Assembly (NCBI RefSeq): GCF_011617245.1
Contig: NZ_CP050152.1
Coordinates: 1,426,001-1,490,000, forward strand
DNA length: 64,000 nucleotides
Reading direction: 5' to 3'
Origin: Brevibacterium atlanticum
GTDB lineage: Bacteria > Actinomycetota > Actinomycetes > Actinomycetales > Brevibacteriaceae
A program made the position numbers and the translations under genes. Shown one piece after another: positions 57,816 through 64,000 of this stretch (position 1 is its first letter; every line of letters starts with the position of its first letter). The notes under the pieces were generated by a model that saw nothing but the letters and a program-made list of their open reading frames with translations, did no database searches and was not told the DNA's origin.

Positions 57816-60800
57816 GTGCTCAACGGACTCGATCTCACACGCCAGAATCCCACCATCACCGAACTCGTCGGTGCCTTCAACGACCCGAGCACGAGCGGTG
57901 GGACGATCGACGCGATCAAGGGACTGTGGCCCTCGATCCTGCGCCGGACGGTGGCCTCGACTGGTGCGCCGCAGCTCATCGTCACGGCCACCACGCGTGA
58001 GGCAGAAGACCTCGCCGAGGCGCTCGCCGACTGGGTTCCGGCCGCATCGATCGCCGTCTTTCCCAGCTGGGAGACGCTGCCGCACGAGAAGCTGTCCCCG
58101 CGATCGGACACCGTCGGCCAACGCCTCGAGGTGCTCCGCCGCCTGACCCACCCGATCCCCGGTCGGGAACTGACCTTCGTCATCGCCCCCGTCCGCGCCT
58201 TCCTCCAGCCGTTGGCCAAGGGACTCGGCGACATCGAACCCGTCGAACTCTCCGTCGGCGACGAGTGCGAGATCGACGATCTGTCGCAGCGGCTGACCGA
58301 ACTCGCTTATTCACGCGTCGACATGGTCTCCCGGCGCGGTGAATTCGCCGTCCGCGGCGGCATCGTCGACATCTTCCCTGCCACGGCCGAGCGGGCGCTG
58401 CGGGTGGAGTTCTTCGGCGATGAGGTCGATGAGATCCGCGAGTTCTCCGTCAGCGACCAACGGTCGATCCCCGCCGAAGACGGAGAAGAGCCACTGCGCC
58501 TCTCGGCGCCGCCGTGCCGCGAACTGCTCCTGACCGACTCGGTCCGCGCCCGTGCGCGTGAACTCGCCGAGACCGTGCCGAGCGCGGCAGACATGCTCGA
58601 GAAGATCGCCGGGGGAGTCGCCGTCGAAGGCATGGAATCCCTCTCCGCCGTCCTCGCCGACGGAATGGAGCCGATCATCGCGCTGCTGCCGTCTGCGTCG
58701 AAGATCATCATCACCGAGCCCGAACGCGCCGAGGCCCGCGCCGCGGACCTGGTGGAGACGACGAACGAATTCCTCGAGGCCGCCTGGGCCGGTGCCGCCG
58801 CCGGGGGAGAGTCCCCGATCGACCTGTCGGCCGCGACCTTCCGCACCGTCGCCGAGATGGCCGAGGGCGCTCGCCTCATCGGCCTGCCGTGGTGGGAGAT
58901 CGGCGGCTTCGCCCACGATGAGGAGCTGGCGAGCCCGGAGGAGAACATCTTCGCCGTCCCCGCCCGGACGCCGAAGGGCTACGCCGGCGATGTCGAGGCG
59001 ATCCTCGCCGACGTCAAGGGCCTCGTCCACGACAAATGGCGCATCCTTGTGCTCACCGAGGGCCCGGGGCCAGGCAGACGGATGGTCGAGGTGTTCTCCG
59101 AGGCCGGAGTACCCGCGAGCTTCGTCGAGGATCCCACCGACCTGCCCGAAGCCCTCGTCACCGTGACCACGGCGACCTCCTTCGGCGGCTTCGTCTTCGA
59201 CGATCTCAGACTCGCCGTGCTCACCGAGGCCGATGTCCTCGGGCGGGCGGCGGCCACCTCGACGCGGGACATGCGACGCCTGCCCACCCGCCGCCGACGC
59301 AATCAGGTCGACCCGCTCAACCTGACCCCGGGCGACTACGTCGTCCACGATCAGCACGGCGTGGGCCGGTTCGTCGAGATGACGCAGCGGACCACGGGCA
59401 AGGGTGCGAACAAGCACACCCGCGAATACCTCATCATCGAGTACGCCCCGGCCAAACGCGGCCAGCCCGGCGACCGTCTCTACGTGCCCAGCGATGCCCT
59501 CGACCAGGTCACCCGCTACGTCGGTGGGGAGAACCCGAACCTCAACAAGATGGGCGGCGCCGACTGGCAGACGACGAAGGCGAAGGCACGCAAGGCCGTC
59601 AAGGAGATCGCCGGAGAGCTCATCCGCCTCTACTCGGCGCGGCAGGCCACCGTCGGCCATGCCTACGGTCCCGACACCCCATGGCAGCGCGAACTCGAAG
59701 ACGCGTTCCACTACGTCGAGACCGCCGACCAGCTCACGACCATCGACGAGGTTAAGTCGGACATGGAGAAGACGGTGCCGATGGACCGTCTGATCTGCGG
59801 TGATGTGGGTTACGGCAAGACAGAGATCGCGGTGCGGGCCGCGTTCAAGGCGATCCAGGAGGGCAAACAGGTCGCCGTGCTCGTGCCGACGACCCTGCTC
59901 GTCCAGCAGCACTATGAGACCTTCGCCGAGAGGTATTCGGGATTCCCCGTCACCCTCGGTGCCCTGTCGCGGTTCCAGACCAAACAGGAATCCGAGAAGG
60001 TCAAGGAGGATCTCGCCGCCGGGAAGCTCGACCTCGTCATCGGCACCCACCGCCTCCTCAGCGGTGAGGTGAGGTTCAAGGACCTCGGACTGGTCATCAT
60101 CGACGAGGAGCAGCGCTTCGGCGTCGAGCACAAGGAGACGCTCAAGGCGCTGCGGACGAACGTCGACGTGCTCGCGATGTCGGCGACCCCCATCCCGCGC
60201 ACCCTGGAGATGGCGGTGACCGGCATCCGCGAGATGTCGACCCTGGCCACACCACCCGAGGAACGGCACCCGGTGCTGACCTACGTCGGCAGACGCGAGG
60301 ACAAGCAGATCAAGGCCGCGATCCGTCGCGAGCTCATGCGTGAGGGCCAGGTCTTCTACATCCACAACCGGGTCCGCGACATCGAGGCGGTGGCCGGGCA
60401 CATCGCTGAGATGGTGCCCGAGGCCAGAATCGCCATCGCCCACGGAAAGATGAACGAAACGCGGCTCGAGCAGGTCATCGTCGACTTCTGGGAGAAGAAA
60501 TACGATGTGCTCGTATGCACGACGATCGTCGAGACCGGCATCGACATCGCGAATGCGAACACGCTCATCATCGACAACGCCGACAAGTACGGACTCTCTC
60601 AACTCCACCAGCTGCGCGGACGCGTCGGTCGAGGCCGCGAGCGCGCCTACGCCTACTTCCTCTACCCTCCGGACACTCAGCTGACCGAGACCGCCCACGA
60701 CCGGCTGACCACGCTGGCTGCCCATACCGAACTGGGGGCGGGCATGCAGGTGGCGATGAAGGACCTCGAGATCCGCGGTGCCGGCAACCTCCTCGGCGGT

Positions 60801-61400
60801 CAGCAGTCCGGGCACATCGAGGGAGTCGGATTCGACCTCTACGTCCGCCTCGTCGGGGAAGCTGTGGCGAAGTTCCGCGGGGAAGACACCGAACCCGAGG
60901 CGGAGATGCGCATCGAACTGCCCGTCGACGCCCACCTGCCGGCCGACTACGTCGACCACGAGCGACTGCGCCTCGAGGCGTACCGGAAGCTCGCGGCTGC
61001 GGCCAACGAAGCCGAACTGCAGGAAGTCCTCGCCGAACTCGTCGACCGCTATGGACCCTACCCGGAGGCCGTCGGAGTGCTCGCCGACGTCGCCCGCCTG
61101 CGCATCCGCGCCCGGTCCTCGGGGGTCAGCGACATCGTCGTGCAGGGCAACTTCATCCGCTTCGGCCCGCTCGAACTCGCAGACTCCCAGGTGGTCAGGC
61201 TCAAACGCCTCTACCCGAAGTCGCTGCTCAAACCAGCGATCCGGTCAGTGCTCGTGCCCAAGCCGATGGCGGGCACCGGCTTCGACGCCAAGGAGATGAC
61301 CGATTCGGACATCCTGCGGTGGGCACACCAGTTCCTCGACGCGATCGTGCCCGTCGTCGAGTCCGAAGCGACGGACGAGACCGCTGTGCAGAAGAGTTGA
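57816..61400 (+). CDS. mfd: Transcription-repair coupling factor
   Basis: A 1194-aa SF2 translocase that removes RNA polymerase stalled at lesions and recruits UvrA. N-terminal UvrB-homology region: FPSWETLPHEKLSPRSDTVGQRL and SRRGEFAVRGGIVDIFP. The RNAP-interaction domain starts near PGDYVVHDQHGVGRFVEM (about residue 505). Helicase motifs: GDVGYGKTEIAVRAAFKA (Walker A, about residue 662), DEEQRFGVEH, MSATPIPRTLEMA, TTIVETGIDIANANTLI and QLRGRVGRGRERAYAYF. C-terminal TRCF domain (LPVDAHLPADYV) completes it. TAGAAT 6 bp before the GTG predicts a leaderless mRNA. Confidence 0.97.
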   Translation: MLNGLDLTRQNPTITELVGAFNDPSTSGGTIDAIKGLWPSILRRTVASTGAPQLIVTATTREAEDLAEALADWVPAASIAVFPSWETLPHEKLSPRSDTVGQRLEVLRRLTHPIPGRELTFVIAPVRAFLQPLAKGLGDIEPVELSVGDECEIDDLSQRLTELAYSRVDMVSRRGEFAVRGGIVDIFPATAERALRVEFFGDEVDEIREFSVSDQRSIPAEDGEEPLRLSAPPCRELLLTDSVRARARELAETVPSAADMLEKIAGGVAVEGMESLSAVLADGMEPIIALLPSASKIIITEPERAEARAADLVETTNEFLEAAWAGAAAGGESPIDLSAATFRTVAEMAEGARLIGLPWWEIGGFAHDEELASPEENIFAVPARTPKGYAGDVEAILADVKGLVHDKWRILVLTEGPGPGRRMVEVFSEAGVPASFVEDPTDLPEALVTVTTATSFGGFVFDDLRLAVLTEADVLGRAAATSTRDMRRLPTRRRRNQVDPLNLTPGDYVVHDQHGVGRFVEMTQRTTGKGANKHTREYLIIEYAPAKRGQPGDRLYVPSDALDQVTRYVGGENPNLNKMGGADWQTTKAKARKAVKEIAGELIRLYSARQATVGHAYGPDTPWQRELEDAFHYVETADQLTTIDEVKSDMEKTVPMDRLICGDVGYGKTEIAVRAAFKAIQEGKQVAVLVPTTLLVQQHYETFAERYSGFPVTLGALSRFQTKQESEKVKEDLAAGKLDLVIGTHRLLSGEVRFKDLGLVIIDEEQRFGVEHKETLKALRTNVDVLAMSATPIPRTLEMAVTGIREMSTLATPPEERHPVLTYVGRREDKQIKAAIRRELMREGQVFYIHNRVRDIEAVAGHIAEMVPEARIAIAHGKMNETRLEQVIVDFWEKKYDVLVCTTIVETGIDIANANTLIIDNADKYGLSQLHQLRGRVGRGRERAYAYFLYPPDTQLTETAHDRLTTLAAHTELGAGMQVAMKDLEIRGAGNLLGGQQSGHIEGVGFDLYVRLVGEAVAKFRGEDTEPEAEMRIELPVDAHLPADYVDHERLRLEAYRKLAAAANEAELQEVLAELVDRYGPYPEAVGVLADVARLRIRARSSGVSDIVVQGNFIRFGPLELADSQVVRLKRLYPKSLLKPAIRSVLVPKPMAGTGFDAKEMTDSDILRWAHQFLDAIVPVVESEATDETAVQKS

Positions 61401-61514
61401 GAACTCCCCGACTGTTCTCGAATCGGTCGCACCACCGAGGCGGCAGTGGCGTAGAGTGCGAAATGCGGACCGATCCGCGGTAAGCGATACACCATTCGAC
61501 GAAGGAGAATCGCC

Positions 61515-61709
61515 ATGGGCGTTGACGACAAGTTCGAGAACAAGGCCGAAGACCTCGGCGGACGGGCCAAGGAGACCATCGGTGACGTCACCGGTGACGA
61601 CGAGCTGAAGGCCGAAGGCGCCACCGATCAGCTCAAGGCCAAGGCCAAGGACATCGGCGAATCCGTCAAGGACTTCGGCGACTCGGTCAAGGACAAATTC
61701 TCGAAGTGA
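61515..61709 (+). CDS. CsbD family small stress protein
   Basis: A 64-aa hydrophilic helical protein. The CsbD pattern DKFENKAEDLGGRAKETIGD, VTGDDELKAEGATDQ and KAKDIGESVKDFGDSVKDKF is complete. Relatives are stress-induced; the molecular role is unknown. AAGGAGA precedes the ATG. A terminator follows directly. Confidence 0.92.
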   Translation: MGVDDKFENKAEDLGGRAKETIGDVTGDDELKAEGATDQLKAKAKDIGESVKDFGDSVKDKFSK

Positions 61710-61716
61710 ACGACGC

Positions 61717-61750
61717 AACGGCCCTCACCGCCTCGGTGGTGGGGGCCGTT
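61717..61750 (+). terminator. Terminator after csbD
   Basis: Arms 61717-61732 and 61735-61750 (16 nt) pair at 14 positions, the other two being possible G-U pairs, around a 2-nt loop. Confidence 0.75.
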
Positions 61751-61772
61751 CGTGTCGTCAGGAGGACGATTC

Positions 61773-62273
61773 GTGGAGGCATCCGCATCCGGACAGGGCC
61801 CGGCAACCCGGCAGGTGGTTGAGACGATGGCGACCCTGCGTCGACGCTGCCCCTGGTCGAGCCGGCAGGACCACCGCAGCCTCGAGAAGTACGCGCGCGA
61901 GGAGACCGAGGAACTCATCGTCGCACTCGAGGACTATGCCGACTCACCGAGTACGACTCATCGTGCGGCAGTGGTCGACGAACTCGGCGACGTGTTCTAC
62001 CAGGTGCTCTTCCACTCCGCGCTGCTCGACGAAAGCGGCGGCCACGAATACGGGCACAGCCTCGGGACCATCATCGACGGCCTCGAGGAGAAGCTCATCC
62101 GCCGGCACCCGCTGGCCTTCGGCGACGATGCCGGAGATGAGATGCCCGACTTGGACGACGTCGAACGCGAATACCGCCGGATCAAGGCCGAAGAGAAGGC
62201 GGAAAGGAACGACGAGAACAACGTCGAGAGCCACCCGTCCGGGGAGCAGCAGTCCGAGGACGAGCAGCGATGA
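61773..62273 (+). CDS. mazG: MazG-type nucleotide pyrophosphohydrolase
   Basis: A 166-aa house-cleaning NTP pyrophosphatase with one MazG domain. CPWSSRQDHRSLEKYAREETEEL replaces the usual CPWD-x-Q-TH, keeping the EExxE metal site; then DELGDVFYQVLFHS gives the ExxD part and IRRHPLAFGDD the family tail. The C-terminal 30 residues are acidic and disordered. Start GTG 61773 chosen because GGAGGA lies 6 bp upstream and an earlier GTG (61752) touches the csbD terminator. The stop overlaps the phosphatase start. Confidence 0.88.
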   Translation: MEASASGQGPATRQVVETMATLRRRCPWSSRQDHRSLEKYAREETEELIVALEDYADSPSTTHRAAVVDELGDVFYQVLFHSALLDESGGHEYGHSLGTIIDGLEEKLIRRHPLAFGDDAGDEMPDLDDVEREYRRIKAEEKAERNDENNVESHPSGEQQSEDEQR

Positions 62274-63145
62274 GCCTGGAACGGCTCGACATCGAAGGCA
62301 CCTTCAACTTCCGCGACCTCGGAGGTGCGCCCACTCGGGCAGGGGATACGGCGGTGCGCCACGGGCTGGTGTTCCGCGCCGACGGCCTCGCTCAGCTGAC
62401 CGATCGCGCGAGAGCGGATCTCGATGAGCTGGGCATTCAGACCGTCATCGACCTGCGTGACATCGGTGAACGGGCGAAGCTGCCCGACGCCGTCGACGGC
62501 CTCGACGTGCACCGGATCGAACTGCCGATCTTCGACGATCACTTCTTCCCCGCCCGTCCGCTGAGCGTCGACGAGATGAAAGCCGCAGCCGCCGCGTCCG
62601 GCATGGATCTCAGCGACCGCTCTCTGGAACGGATCTATGACCTCATGATCACGCACTTCGGCCACCGTCTGGCGCTCGCCGTCGATACGATCGCCGAGCA
62701 CTGCGGGGTCGGAGTCGTCTTCCACTGCTCTGCCGGCAAGGACCGGACCGGGGTGGTGGGAGCATTCGTCCTCGACCTCCTCGGCGTGGGACGCAGCGCG
62801 ATCGTCGACGAATACGCGATTACCTCCACTCATCTCTCCGACGGGTTCCTCGACTCGATCACCCGCGACTTCGCCGATGCGGGGATCTCCCGCAATCTCG
62901 CCGCCACCGCCACCGCCGCCCCACCCGGACTCATGCACGACCTCCTCGATCGGATCGATGCCGACTACGGGGCCGCCTCGGCGAAGGGAGAAGGCACCGG
63001 CGTCGGCGAGGGCCGCGCGTCCTCATCGAACGCGAACGACACCGGCGGGGGAGTGGAGGCGTACCTGCTCGCGCATGGGATGGACCCGTCGACTCCGCAG
63101 CGGCTGCGCGACTGCCTGCTCGAACCGGCGGCGAACACGGCGTGA
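62270..63145 (+). CDS. Tyrosine-protein phosphatase (Y_phosphatase3 type)
   Basis: A 291-aa phosphatase of the dual-specificity-like bacterial family. GTFNFRDLGGAPTRAG near the N terminus and the active-site CX5R loop HCSAGKDRTG (Cys about residue 156) are diagnostic. Substrate may be phosphotyrosine, phosphoserine or phosphoinositide. Residues about 235-265 form a Gly/Ser/Asn-rich linker (GEGTGVGEGRASSSNANDTG) before the final helix. The ATG overlaps mazG (ATGA), so the two are coupled. Confidence 0.9.
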   Translation: MSLERLDIEGTFNFRDLGGAPTRAGDTAVRHGLVFRADGLAQLTDRARADLDELGIQTVIDLRDIGERAKLPDAVDGLDVHRIELPIFDDHFFPARPLSVDEMKAAAAASGMDLSDRSLERIYDLMITHFGHRLALAVDTIAEHCGVGVVFHCSAGKDRTGVVGAFVLDLLGVGRSAIVDEYAITSTHLSDGFLDSITRDFADAGISRNLAATATAAPPGLMHDLLDRIDADYGAASAKGEGTGVGEGRASSSNANDTGGGVEAYLLAHGMDPSTPQRLRDCLLEPAANTA

Positions 63146-63164
63146 GCCCGGCTACGCGGTGCAT

Positions 63165-63170
63165 TAAGCT
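63165..63170 (+). promoter_or_regulatory. -10 element of eno
   Basis: TAAGCT, 51 bp before the eno GTG, implies a leader of about 45 nt with AAGGAG at 63210-63215. Unlike many neighbours, eno has a conventional leader. Confidence 0.45.
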
Positions 63171-63218
63171 GTCCTGCAGGCGCATGTTCCCCATGTGAAA
63201 CCCATAGCTAAGGAGTAA

Positions 63219-64000
<782 letters not shown>

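Overview
The window is a GC-rich actinobacterial chromosome segment. The 16S rRNA sequence and the codon and promoter style fit the genus Brevibacterium (Micrococcales); this is recognition by eye, not a database match. It reads as core chromosome: no phage, insertion sequence, integrase or CRISPR array was seen. The right end starts and is cut inside enolase.

Layout. 0.1-5.1 kb: a PutP-type symporter, then a one-carbon module (purU, divergent from glyA-folD). 5.2-9.3 kb: a GNAT acetyltransferase, exonuclease III, and the carbon-starvation pair cstA plus YbdD/YjiX. 9.6-12.7 kb: trpS, an App1-type phosphatase and a nitronate monooxygenase-like protein. 12.9-15.9 kb: an acyl-CoA dehydrogenase, 3-hydroxyisobutyryl-CoA hydrolase and enoyl-CoA hydratase operon (valine/branched-chain type). 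16.0-17.3 kb: divergent MarR and SRAP genes. 17.4-23.3 kb: a complete rrn operon (16S-23S-5S, no spacer tRNA) with two tandem promoters and terminators. 23.6-24.0 kb: a decayed GNAT gene. 24.1-29.6 kb: gdhA, a flavin reductase, DUF3039 plus an SF2 helicase, and pncB. 29.7-32.8 kb: clpS-DUF2017-MBL hydrolase-rph-rdgB, a compact version of a conserved actinobacterial cluster. 33.0-39.8 kb: a peptide-type ABC importer with fused double ATPase plus an amidase. 39.9-46.8 kb: a P/Q/N-rich membrane protein, a PerM/DUF6350-like protein, purN-purH-DUF3017 and a small antitoxin-like protein. 46.8-64 kb: pcrA, a membrane protein, tRNA-Gln, glmU-prs, a hydrolase, rplY, pth, rhomboid, an arylsulfotransferase-like lipoprotein, mfd, csbD, mazG, a tyrosine phosphatase and eno, an order resembling the mycobacterial glmU/prs/rplY/pth/mfd/mazG/eno neighbourhood.

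Systems view. Nucleotide and one-carbon metabolism is concentrated here (glyA, folD, purU, purN, purH, prs, pncB, rdgB, mazG). So are translation and genome maintenance (trpS, rplY, pth, tRNA-Gln, rrn, xth, pcrA, mfd).

The most distinctive signals are non-coding. (1) A family of three 60-64 bp near-perfect palindromes (5145, 11628, 49487) differs between copies at paired positions, so the fold is conserved. (2) At least eleven genes have a -10 hexamer exactly 6-7 bp before the start codon, which predicts leaderless mRNAs; three divergent pairs place both promoters in 31-52 bp. (3) A 17-bp motif is shared upstream of putP and cstA. I found no convincing wholly new multi-gene system.
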